A stretch of 6,571 nt of DNA from Chloroflexota bacterium (GTDB lineage: Bacteria; Chloroflexota; Anaerolineae; J102): assembly GCA_013152695.1 (NCBI GenBank), contig JAADFV010000133.1, forward strand, positions 3,329 through 9,899, read 5' to 3'. The position numbers were made by a program, and so were the translations under genes. Position 1 is the stretch's first letter. Each line of letters starts with the position of its first letter. This document shows positions 1 through 5,374 of this stretch, piece by piece. A model generated the notes under the pieces. The model saw only the letters and a program-made list of their open reading frames with translations. It made no database searches and had not been told where the DNA came from.

Positions 1-36
1 AAATTTGCTTCCAGACTGTATTTTGACCTGTTTTTA

Positions 37-45
37 TGCTAAAAT
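37..45 (+). promoter_or_regulatory. Candidate extended -10 promoter for the DUF6391-holA-hydrolase cluster
   Basis: The sequence TGCTAAAAT reads as an extended -10 element (TGn followed by TAAAAT, 5 of 6 matches to TATAAT). No good -35 sits 16 to 18 nt upstream; TTGACC at 23-28 is too close (11 nt). Transcription would start near position 52, about 50 nt before the first start codon. An extended -10 can work without a -35 in sigma-70-type promoters, but this is a motif match only. Confidence 0.4.
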
Positions 46-103
46 AAGCTTAACCCTTCTGAATCCTTAATGAAAGCGTGTCTCACGCCCAGTACTGACC
101 AGT

Positions 104-622
104 ATGAGCATTTTGAATTACGGCCCTATCGGAAAAACTCGTCGCAGTCATGCGCTCGAGCATGCAACTATCCATATTCTCAGTCGTATGCGCCCCCAAA
201 TCAGCATGGCGGGCCGCTCGAGTCGTGATGGATTTTTCATCTACGGCGATATCTCCACAGAGACGATCAAGCAGGCCGCCCAGGAAGCCATCGATCGTAT
301 GCGTAGTGGAGAGGTACAACTTGCCATTCACCCCAATTGTGGTACCAATATGCTTACCACGGCGATGCTCACTGCCAGTGCCACCATGCTGGCAAGTGCC
401 GGTAAACGCCGCCACCTCCTCGATCGCATTCCCTCTGGCTTGCTAGGCGCTTTTGCCGGTGTCATTGCTGCTCAATTTCTCGGCCCCTTCCTGCAAGAAA
501 GACTCACCACCAATGCCGACCTTGGTCCTGTCCAAATTCTCGAAATCAAACGCCGAGAAATCGGGCGCCGCGTCGTCCACTGGGTACAGCTTCAATATGC
601 CGATTCGACAGAATCACCATGA
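104..622 (+). CDS. DUF6391 family membrane protein, function unknown
   Basis: This 172-residue protein resembles the DUF6391 family, which has no established function. The N-terminal part is soluble and holds a His-rich block, HALEHATIHIL (residues 16-26), a GRSSRDGFFIYGDI block (37-50) and HPNCGTN (76-82); I recall blocks of this type as the family hallmark. Two hydrophobic stretches follow, at about 83-99 and 112-130, probably a membrane hairpin, then a basic tail (KRREIGRR, 149-156). HALEH fits the HxxEH inverted zinc motif, but metal binding is unproven. There is no signal peptide and no Shine-Dalgarno sequence before the ATG, which I chose because the family block begins shortly after it. 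The stop overlaps the holA start (ATGA), which suggests translational coupling. The family call is from memory of motifs, so moderately sure. Confidence 0.72.
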   Translation: MSILNYGPIGKTRRSHALEHATIHILSRMRPQISMAGRSSRDGFFIYGDISTETIKQAAQEAIDRMRSGEVQLAIHPNCGTNMLTTAMLTASATMLASAGKRRHLLDRIPSGLLGAFAGVIAAQFLGPFLQERLTTNADLGPVQILEIKRREIGRRVVHWVQLQYADSTESP

Positions 623-1608
623 TCTACCTTTTGCATGGAGAAAATGAATTCGATAGAAGCGAGTATTTGCACTCACTCATAGCGGGATTAGGGGAATATG
701 ATACTCTAAATTTTGTCGAATTGGACGGCCGGAATCTGACAAAAGAAGAGCTCCAACATCATGCCGATGTGCCGCCATTTCTCGGTGAACATCGGCTTGT
801 CGTCGTGCATGGCCTGGTCACGCGGTTGTCGGCAACAAAGACGGGAGGAAAGAAAAAAAACCCCTCCTCCTTCCAACAATGGCTCATCGATTACATTCCC
901 TCGGTGCCCAGTAGCACCATACTCGTATTTGCCGAAAATAAAGAGATTCCTGCCAAAAATCCGGTCGTACGAGCTGTATCCAAACTGGAAAAGTCTGGCA
1001 AAGTCCTAAACTTTCGAGCGCCGAGTACCCGTGGAGACGAAATCGAAAAATGGGTGATTGGTCATGCCCAAAAGCTAGGTGCTCGCCTTGAACGAGGCGT
1101 TGCTACCGATCTGGCCCGCTTCATCGGGCCAGATTTGCGCCTTATCCATAGCGAATTAGTGAAACTAGCAGCGTATGCCGATGATCGTGCCATTACTCGC
1201 GCCGATGTTCGCCTGCTTGTACCTTATGCCCAAGATGCCAACATTTTTGCCATGGTAGATGCCTTGGGCAATCGCCAAACATCCCAAGCCTTTCGTCTCC
1301 TCGCCCAGCTCCGCAACGAAGGCGCCCATCCCCTCTATTTACTGACCATGATCGTACGACAATTTCGTATCCTCATCCAGATCAAAGACCTTTCCTCGCG
1401 AAAAATGGCCCAGGATACGATTGCCAAGGAGCTGCGGATGAAGCCCTGGATGGTAAGAAAACTACTTTCTCAGACCCATCGTTATAGCCAGGAACAATTG
1501 TTGACTATTTACGATCGCTTATTAGACGTCGATGTAGCTATCAAAACCGGGCAGATGGAAGCTAACCTCGCGTTAGATCTGCTGGTCGTCGAATTGGCAA
1601 GAGCCTAA
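619..1608 (+). CDS. holA: DNA polymerase III subunit delta (clamp loader)
   Basis: HolA is the delta subunit of the clamp loader; it opens the beta sliding clamp during replication in the cytoplasm. The 329 residues fit the family length (about 320-345). Family traits are the opening YLLHGENEF (3-11), a degenerate P-loop region lacking a working Walker A as usual for delta, PVVRAVSKLEKSGKV (115-129) in the AAA+ fold, the middle segment RLIHSELVKLAAYA (174-187), IFAMVDALGNR (209-219) opening the collar domain, RQFRILIQIKDL (247-258), and the C-terminal LLDVDVAIKTGQMEANLALDLL (301-322). The ATG overlaps the upstream stop; a 5-nt gap separates it from the hydrolase gene. Two oddities lie inside: a run of eight A at 853-860 forming A AAA AAC in the reading phase, and a perfect 10-bp inverted repeat at 1109-1134. 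The identification is firm. Confidence 0.95.
   Translation: MIYLLHGENEFDRSEYLHSLIAGLGEYDTLNFVELDGRNLTKEELQHHADVPPFLGEHRLVVVHGLVTRLSATKTGGKKKNPSSFQQWLIDYIPSVPSSTILVFAENKEIPAKNPVVRAVSKLEKSGKVLNFRAPSTRGDEIEKWVIGHAQKLGARLERGVATDLARFIGPDLRLIHSELVKLAAYADDRAITRADVRLLVPYAQDANIFAMVDALGNRQTSQAFRLLAQLRNEGAHPLYLLTMIVRQFRILIQIKDLSSRKMAQDTIAKELRMKPWMVRKLLSQTHRYSQEQLLTIYDRLLDVDVAIKTGQMEANLALDLLVVELARA
852..861 (+). other. Possible -1 slippery heptamer inside holA
   Basis: A run of eight A (853-860) followed by C gives A AAA AAC with AAA and AAC as the in-frame codons (Lys80, Asn81). A Shine-Dalgarno-like GGGAGG (843-848) lies 6 nt upstream. This layout recalls the E. coli dnaX frameshift site, which uses A AAA AAG. 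A -1 slip would add 17 codons and stop at the TAG at 912-914, giving a protein of roughly 98 residues. No clear downstream stimulatory hairpin is visible, so use of the site is speculative. Confidence 0.25.
1109..1134 (+). repeat. Perfect 10-bp inverted repeat inside holA
   Basis: ATCTGGCCCG and CGGGCCAGAT flank a 6-nt CTTCAT loop and form a GC-rich hairpin. A second, smaller hairpin (CGCCT at 1084-1088 with AGGCG at 1095-1099) lies just upstream. There is no U-run after it, so it is not a standard intrinsic terminator. It lies wholly in coding sequence and may be chance, a translation-pausing structure or a binding site. Confidence 0.6.
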
Positions 1609-1613
1609 CCCCC

Positions 1614-2456
1614 ATGATTGAATTCACCCCACCCTTTGATGCCCCCTCCCGCTACCTGTACCTGCCAGATGTGCGCATCCATTATCGCGCGATCGGTGAA
1701 GGCGCCCCCTTGATCTTACTCCACGGCCTGGGGTCAAGTGGAGCAGATTGGTATCCCCTCGTACGGGGCCTGGCCGAGTACTTCAGGCTGGTACTCGTCG
1801 ATTTACGCGGCTTTGGTTCCAGCAGCCTCGCGCGCAGTAAAGACTACAGCGTCGCCAGCATGGCTACCGATGTCCGCCAGCTTATGAAGGCACTGGACAT
1901 GTCCTCGGCGCACGTGGTGGGTTTATCGCTAGGAGGATGTGTTGCCTTGCAGTTGGCAGCAACCACACCCAATCAGGTTGATCACCTGGTGCTGGTCAAC
2001 ACCTTTGCCAAACTCAGGTGGGGAAAGGATGCCTCATTGAGTCGTAAGATTAAACGACTCTGGGCAGCACGTAATATCGACACCCTGGCATCTTTCGTGG
2101 CGAATGAGCACTTTAAGGATCCCCAACTCCGGGCCCTGGCCAAAGAGCGCCTCCGTCATAACGATCTTGGTGTTTTGCACCGTACGATGTGGGCCATAAC
2201 TAGATTCAATCTCCTACCCCAACTCCCTGCCATTACCAGTCCGACCCTGATCCTCATTGGCGATCGCGACCGTACTGTACCCCGCCAATGTGCAGAAGAG
2301 CTCTTGCAAGCCATCCCCCATGCTCAACTTCAGGTCATTCCCGATGCCGGACATGCCCTTCCCTACGACCAACCTCAGGCCTTTCTCGAGGCACTCCTCA
2401 CCTTTCTTCCTCTGCCAAAATCCGTCCCTTCTCCTCCTCACCTCAACCCCGGCTAG
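1614..2456 (+). CDS. Alpha/beta-fold hydrolase, substrate unknown
   Basis: This 280-residue protein is a typical single-domain alpha/beta hydrolase. Visible landmarks are the oxyanion-hole LLHGLGSSG (35-43), a VDLRGFGSS turn (62-70), the nucleophile elbow GLSLG (103-107) with Ser105, a cap region at about 135-205, the acid loop IGDRD (215-219) with Asp219 the likely acid, and the catalytic His247 in PDAGHALPYDQP (243-254). The complete Ser-Asp-His triad predicts an active esterase, lipase-like or C-C hydrolase, but these motifs are shared across the superfamily and do not identify a substrate. The last 15 residues are Pro-rich. There is no signal peptide, so it is probably cytoplasmic. It starts 5 nt after holA with no clear ribosome binding site, so it is likely the last gene of the cluster. 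No functional link to holA is evident. Confidence 0.9.
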   Translation: MIEFTPPFDAPSRYLYLPDVRIHYRAIGEGAPLILLHGLGSSGADWYPLVRGLAEYFRLVLVDLRGFGSSSLARSKDYSVASMATDVRQLMKALDMSSAHVVGLSLGGCVALQLAATTPNQVDHLVLVNTFAKLRWGKDASLSRKIKRLWAARNIDTLASFVANEHFKDPQLRALAKERLRHNDLGVLHRTMWAITRFNLLPQLPAITSPTLILIGDRDRTVPRQCAEELLQAIPHAQLQVIPDAGHALPYDQPQAFLEALLTFLPLPKSVPSPPHLNPG

Positions 2457-2500
2457 GGGATTATAGTTCTTGAGAAATTACATCGGTAATATGATAGCAC

Positions 2501-2575
2501 GTCCTCCGGCAGGTGGCGGCAAGGGAACCAGCCCTTGCGGAAATTGCAACGTTTCATTGCCACCTCCCGGAGGAC
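2501..2575. other. Structured element: predicted three-way junction between genes
   Basis: The outer arms 2501-2517 and 2559-2575 pair over 17 positions with a single C-C mismatch (2510/2566), so 16 base pairs, mostly GC. Inside are two further hairpins: GCAAGGG (2519-2525) with CCCTTGC (2532-2538), loop AACCAG, and GAAAT (2540-2544) with GTTTC (2551-2555), including one G-T pair. As RNA this is a compact Y-shaped fold. It begins 45 nt after the hydrolase stop. No U-tract follows, so it is not a canonical terminator. A -10-like TATGAT at 2490-2495 would place a transcript start at about 2502, but the nearest -35-like TTGAGA (2470-2475) is only 14 nt away. It could be a 3'-end structure, a small RNA or a palindromic repeat element. 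Confidence 0.6.
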
Positions 2576-2670
2576 TCTAATTGCCGCACCATTTTTCAAG
2601 GTTCGTCAACCCTATAACATAAACATCGCTCACAAACAGAGATGCTGTGGCTACAATATGTTTCAGATCA

Positions 2671-2710
2671 TAGACGGTGCTTGAAAAAATCGGTACAATG
2701 CAGATACACT
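2671..2710 (+). promoter_or_regulatory. Candidate promoter(s) for the 116-residue orphan gene
   Basis: Two overlapping sigma-70-like matches exist. TAGACG (2671-2676) and TACAAT (2694-2699) are 17 nt apart. TTGAAA (2681-2686) and TACACT (2705-2710) are 18 nt apart. Either would start transcription 30 to 45 nt before the gene. I cannot tell which, if any, is used. The rest of 2576-2670 shows nothing I can annotate. Confidence 0.4.
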
Positions 2711-2749
2711 TTTTGTACGACCCCATGAACATGACAAATTGAGGTCATT

Positions 2750-3100
2750 ATGATTATTATCATGGATCGTGGATTATGCGATGCCGATCATATTTTTTGT
2801 GCACGTTGCTCTACGACTTTTTTTAGCCAACCCATAGACACGGAGCGTCCCTGTGTTGTGGATGTTATCGACGATGGTGACGATGACATTCTTAATTTTA
2901 TTATCTTGGCAGATGGCCGCACCTTGCGTTTCCACCTCACAGATGCCGATGTCAAGGGTTTGCAGTTGGAAGGTTGGGAGTTCCTCAATGATTTCGATCC
3001 GGCATTGATGCGCCGCGGGGCGGCAGAACAATGGCGATCTCTGCTGCAAAAAGGGCAGACACCCTTATCCCCTCAGGTTAGCCAAACCTCGAACGAGTGA
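2750..3100 (+). CDS. Small uncharacterised protein with a CxxC motif
   Basis: I do not recognise this 116-residue protein. Its N-terminal part has Cys10 and a C17-A-R-C20 motif, then FFSQPIDTERPCVVDVI. The middle is acidic (DDGDDD, 41-46) and looks beta-rich, with alternating hydrophobic strands (ILNFIILADGRTLRFHL, 47-63). A helical segment follows (about 84-101) and a polar tail. A single CxxC could be half of a zinc site or a redox pair, but no second pair is present, so a zinc ribbon would need Cys10, Cys35 or a partner. It has the best ribosome binding site in the window, GAGGT at 2741-2745, 4 nt before the ATG, which supports this start over the in-frame ATG at 2762. It stands alone between the two clusters, with its own promoter candidates. 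No signal peptide or membrane segment is seen. Confidence 0.7.
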   Translation: MIIIMDRGLCDADHIFCARCSTTFFSQPIDTERPCVVDVIDDGDDDILNFIILADGRTLRFHLTDADVKGLQLEGWEFLNDFDPALMRRGAAEQWRSLLQKGQTPLSPQVSQTSNE

Positions 3101-3306
3101 AGTTTGAGGAAAGGAAACCGGCCCTGAGTTAACCGACAGTCATCGCGCTAGAATTCCCACCTATCCAACGTATGTCCCACGCGCTCATCTTAGTATTTTG
3201 AGTGTCAGATTTTAGCTCCGCTTGAGCTGGAAATTTTTATCGGAGCAGCAAGCAGGGATTGCTCGCCCGCAAAGGGAGGGAGAGAGGAGCTTTCGCAAAA
3301 AAAGCA
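3101..3306. other. Gene-free spacer upstream of the arg promoter
   Basis: I find no coding region or RNA gene here. Short inverted repeats are present: AGCTC (3214-3218) with GAGCT (3224-3228), followed by a T-run at 3234-3238, is a weak terminator candidate for the orphan gene. GCTCCG (3215-3220) with CGGAGC (3241-3246) is an alternative pairing of the same arm. A purine-rich stretch (about 3271-3289) and a seven-A tract (3297-3303) lie just before the arg promoter; the A tract could act as an UP-like element. Confidence 0.45.
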
Positions 3307-3335
3307 TTGACAAAGATTCCCTCTCGTGCTATCCT
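3307..3335 (+). promoter_or_regulatory. Strong sigma-70-type promoter of the arg operon
   Basis: A perfect -35 hexamer TTGACA (3307-3312) is separated by exactly 17 nt from TATCCT (3330-3335, 4 of 6 matches to TATAAT). A seven-A tract lies just upstream. The expected start is about 3341-3343, giving a leader of about 180 nt before argC. No palindromic ARG-box-like operator is obvious over it. It is the best promoter in the window. Confidence 0.75.
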
Positions 3336-3341
3336 TTAGCC

Positions 3342-3392
3342 ATGATTTTTATGATGATTGCTCTCTCCAGGCCTAGCAAGTTCCCGACCTGA
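3342..3392 (+). CDS. Possible 16-residue leader peptide of the arg operon
   Basis: An ATG almost at the predicted transcript start opens a frame encoding MIFMMIALSRPSKFPT, ending in TGA at 3390-3392 within the loop of the 1:2 hairpin. A ribosome in the last codons would cover arm 1 of the attenuator. It contains only one arginine codon, the usually rare AGG (3369-3371), about 6 nt before arm 1, so it is weaker than the run of regulatory codons in known leader peptides. There is no Shine-Dalgarno sequence; translation would have to be leaderless or start at the ATG at 3351 or 3354. Translation is unproven. Confidence 0.35.
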   Translation: MIFMMIALSRPSKFPT

Positions 3393-3445
3393 CCGGTTTG
3401 GGCGCTTGGACGCGAGCCCGCATAGACGCAGCAATCTTCTTAACC

Positions 3446-3472
3446 AAGCTCTCCTACCGGGGGGCTTTTTTT
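3446..3472 (+). terminator. Intrinsic terminator ahead of argC
   Basis: AAGCTCTCC (3446-3454) pairs over 9 positions, including two G-T, with GGGGGGCTT (3459-3467) around a TACC loop, followed by a T-run that reaches 3472. It lies downstream of a strong promoter and about 50 nt before the argC start on the same strand, which is the expected place for an attenuator rather than the end of an upstream gene. Confidence 0.75.
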
Positions 3473-3522
3473 ATTGCCTTCATTTCTCCCTAACATTCAC
3501 AACCCCTGCAAAGAGCATCCTT

Positions 3523-4533
3523 ATGAATCTTCGCGTTGGCATTATTGGTGCCACTGGCTACACAGGCTATGAGCTTCTTCAACTTATCCACCGTCATCCT
3601 TACGCCCACATCGTCTGGGCCACCTCCGAAAGTTCTGCCGGACAACGGATATGTGAGCTCTACCCTACTCCTGATGACACCATGCTCATCAAGCTAGAAG
3701 ATGCCCCTCTCCATAAGGTCGATGTCGTCTTTCTTTGCTTGCCTCACGTCGCCTCCATGGAAATTGTCGCCCAGGTTCGCGCTTCTAATGTTCGCGCTAT
3801 CGACCTTTCTGCTGATTACCGTCTTCCTGATGCCAACACCTACAAGAAGTGGTATGGCCACACCCATACCCACCCCGAACTACTGGCCACGGCCGTGTAC
3901 GGATTATGCGAGGTCAACCGCGAGCATATCCGCGGAGCCAAACTCATTGCTAATCCTGGCTGCTACCCCACCAGCGTCAATTTAGGCCTGTGGCCCCTGG
4001 CCCAAGCGGGCATTCTTGGCCCAAACGTTATCATTGATGCCAAATCAGGGGTATCGGGTGCAGGACGTAAATTGCGCTTGAGCAGCCTTTTTGTCGAAGC
4101 CAACGAAAACCTCACACCTTACAGCATCGGCTACAGTCATCGCCACATTTCCGAAATAGAACTGATTTTGGGCCGCTTCATCCCTGATCTCCAGGTCACC
4201 TTTTCTCCCCACTTGCTCCCCGTCAACCGCGGCATCCTCTCTACCATGTACGTCGACATCGATCCTGCCCTGAAGCCCGAGGCTGTACGAGATATCTACC
4301 GGCAGCAGTATGCCAACGAAGCAATGATTCATCTTTTGCCGGCGGGGGAGGTCGCTACCCTGCGACATACCGTCCACAGCAACCGCTGCGCCATCGGCCT
4401 TACCCCCCTGCCCTATCCCGGCCGCTGGATCATTACCGCCAGTGAAGATAATCTGCTCAAAGGTGCCAGCGGCCAAGCCGTTCAGAACATGAACATTATG
4501 TTTGATTTACCCGAAACCAGCGGTCTAATTTAG
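3523..4533 (+). CDS. argC: N-acetyl-gamma-glutamyl-phosphate reductase
   Basis: ArgC reduces N-acetylglutamyl-5-phosphate to N-acetylglutamate semialdehyde with NADPH, the third step of arginine synthesis. From this ATG the protein has 336 residues, normal for the family. It begins with the Rossmann motif GIIGATGYTG (6-15). DLSADYRLPD (94-103) and YGLCEVNRE (126-134) follow, then the catalytic NPGCYPT (144-150) with Cys147, the KSGVSGAGRK loop (174-183), SHRH (205-208) carrying the likely catalytic histidine, and HLLPVNRGILSTMYV (230-244). The frame stays open upstream to a TTG at 3358, but that extension would read through the terminator and has no ArgC similarity. A weak AAGAG (3511-3515) lies 7 nt before the ATG. 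argB follows after 23 nt. The NAGSA-type CYPT site and argB/argD neighbours argue for arginine rather than lysine synthesis. Confidence 0.96.
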   Translation: MNLRVGIIGATGYTGYELLQLIHRHPYAHIVWATSESSAGQRICELYPTPDDTMLIKLEDAPLHKVDVVFLCLPHVASMEIVAQVRASNVRAIDLSADYRLPDANTYKKWYGHTHTHPELLATAVYGLCEVNREHIRGAKLIANPGCYPTSVNLGLWPLAQAGILGPNVIIDAKSGVSGAGRKLRLSSLFVEANENLTPYSIGYSHRHISEIELILGRFIPDLQVTFSPHLLPVNRGILSTMYVDIDPALKPEAVRDIYRQQYANEAMIHLLPAGEVATLRHTVHSNRCAIGLTPLPYPGRWIITASEDNLLKGASGQAVQNMNIMFDLPETSGLI

Positions 4534-4556
4534 CTCCATTCACACCCCATAGCACT

Positions 4557-5336
4557 ATGAACGCAACTGCTCCACATCCCATCCACGTCATCAAAATTGG
4601 TGGCAGCCAAATCGACGATCGCGCCTTCCTGCTCGATATGGTTGCAGCCCTCAAACAGATCCAGGCGCAAGGTATCCGCCCTGTGATCGTCCATGGTGGT
4701 GGCCCCGAAATCGTCCGTCTGCACGATGAAATGGGGGTTCCTTTCGAGATCGTGGAAGGGCTGCGGGCCACCAGTGAACAATCCATTCGCCTCGTCAAGA
4801 TGGCATTAGGAGGCATCGCCAACTTACGTATCGTCCGCTATCTCACCAATGGCGGGCTCGATGCCATCGGCCTCAACGGTATAGACCTCGGCCTGGTTCG
4901 TGTAGAAAAACATCGTGTCAATGGTCGTGATCTGGGGCGGGTGGGCAAAGTCACCGAGGTGCATGTGCAGAAATTGCTGCCCTTTCTGGAGGCGGGCATC
5001 ATTCCCGTGATCTCGCCCATTAGCCTGGGAATGGATGGGCTCAGTTATAATGTCAATGCCGACCATGTGGCCGAGGCCATTGCCATCGCCTTGCAGGCAG
5101 CCCACCTCGTCTTCATTACCAATGTCGCCGGCATCCTCATTGCCGATCGTCCAGTGCGAGTTTTACCCTGCGAGCAAATCGAAAGCCTGATTGGCGAGAA
5201 CTTTATTCATGGCGGTATGATTCCTAAAGCACGTGCCGCCGTGGCTGCTGTGCAAGCAGGCGTTCCCAGTGCTATCATCAGTGATCTCAAACACTACAAA
5301 CAGGGCGAAGGGACGATGATTGTGCCCAACGCCTGA
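4557..5336 (+). CDS. argB: N-acetylglutamate kinase
   Basis: ArgB phosphorylates N-acetylglutamate with ATP, making the substrate of ArgC. The 259 residues match the short, E. coli-like form. Landmarks of the amino acid kinase fold are KIGGSQ (13-18) with Lys13, VHGGGPEI (45-52), GLR (68-70) whose arginine contacts acetylglutamate in relatives, NVNADHVAEAIA (165-176), ITNVAGI (187-193) and GGMIPKA (219-225) with the nucleotide-binding Lys224. Only 12 residues precede Lys13, so the N-terminal helix found in arginine-inhibited hexameric kinases is missing; the enzyme is probably not feedback-inhibited by arginine (inference). The GGG loop differs from LysZ, the lysine-pathway relative, as I recall it, and no lysW is nearby. 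No Shine-Dalgarno sequence is seen in the 23-nt gap after argC; argD follows after 38 nt. Confidence 0.95.
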   Translation: MNATAPHPIHVIKIGGSQIDDRAFLLDMVAALKQIQAQGIRPVIVHGGGPEIVRLHDEMGVPFEIVEGLRATSEQSIRLVKMALGGIANLRIVRYLTNGGLDAIGLNGIDLGLVRVEKHRVNGRDLGRVGKVTEVHVQKLLPFLEAGIIPVISPISLGMDGLSYNVNADHVAEAIAIALQAAHLVFITNVAGILIADRPVRVLPCEQIESLIGENFIHGGMIPKARAAVAAVQAGVPSAIISDLKHYKQGEGTMIVPNA

Positions 5337-5374
5337 TTTCAACCCCCTCACTCACACTCTTTGCGCAACCGATC

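Larger units (their letters stand above)
3342..3472 (+). promoter_or_regulatory. Candidate transcription attenuator leader of argCBD
   Basis: This RNA between promoter and terminator can form competing structures. Hairpin 1:2 pairs 3377-3389 with 3395-3408 (loop TGACC), with one mismatch and one bulge. Pairing 2:3 joins GGGCGCTTGG (3400-3409) to CCAAGCTCTC (3444-3453), 9 of 10 positions. Pairing 3:4 is the terminator, 3446-3454 with 3459-3467. Arms 2 and 3 are each shared, so 1:2 allows the terminator and 2:3 prevents it. A longer-range stem GATTGCT (3356-3362) with AGCAATC (3430-3436) could enclose the 1:2 hairpin, so a ligand-binding or small stand-alone RNA is the main alternative. The pairings are visible in the sequence; the regulation is inferred. 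Confidence 0.6.

Noticed and set aside
2260..2267. Cyanobacterial origin, suggested by a HIP1 octamer and the DUF6391 protein
   Set aside because: Only one full HIP1 site occurs in 6.5 kb, and the short ArgB is unlike the longer cyanobacterial form.
2470..2495. Full sigma-70 promoter TTGAGA / TATGAT before the three-way junction
   Set aside because: The spacer is only 14 nt, too short for a normal promoter; kept only as a hint within the structured element entry.
3082..3107. Terminator at the end of the orphan gene (CAAAC with GTTTG)
   Set aside because: The stem is short with a bulge and no T-run follows.
3365..3410. Possible signal recognition particle RNA on the - strand (reverse complement contains GGTCAGGTC and GGGAAC)
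   Set aside because: The GGAA tetraloop hairpin and the following asymmetric loop of SRP RNA are not formed, and the promoter and terminator both point to the + strand.
3342..3472. T-box riboswitch ahead of argC
   Set aside because: There is no AGGGTGG-NACCGCG-like T-box sequence before the terminator and no recognisable specifier stem.
4557..5336. LysZ, the LysW-dependent lysine or ornithine pathway kinase, instead of ArgB
   Set aside because: The GGG loop and NVNADHVA segment fit ArgB, argC and argD are adjacent, and no lysW or lysX is present in the window.
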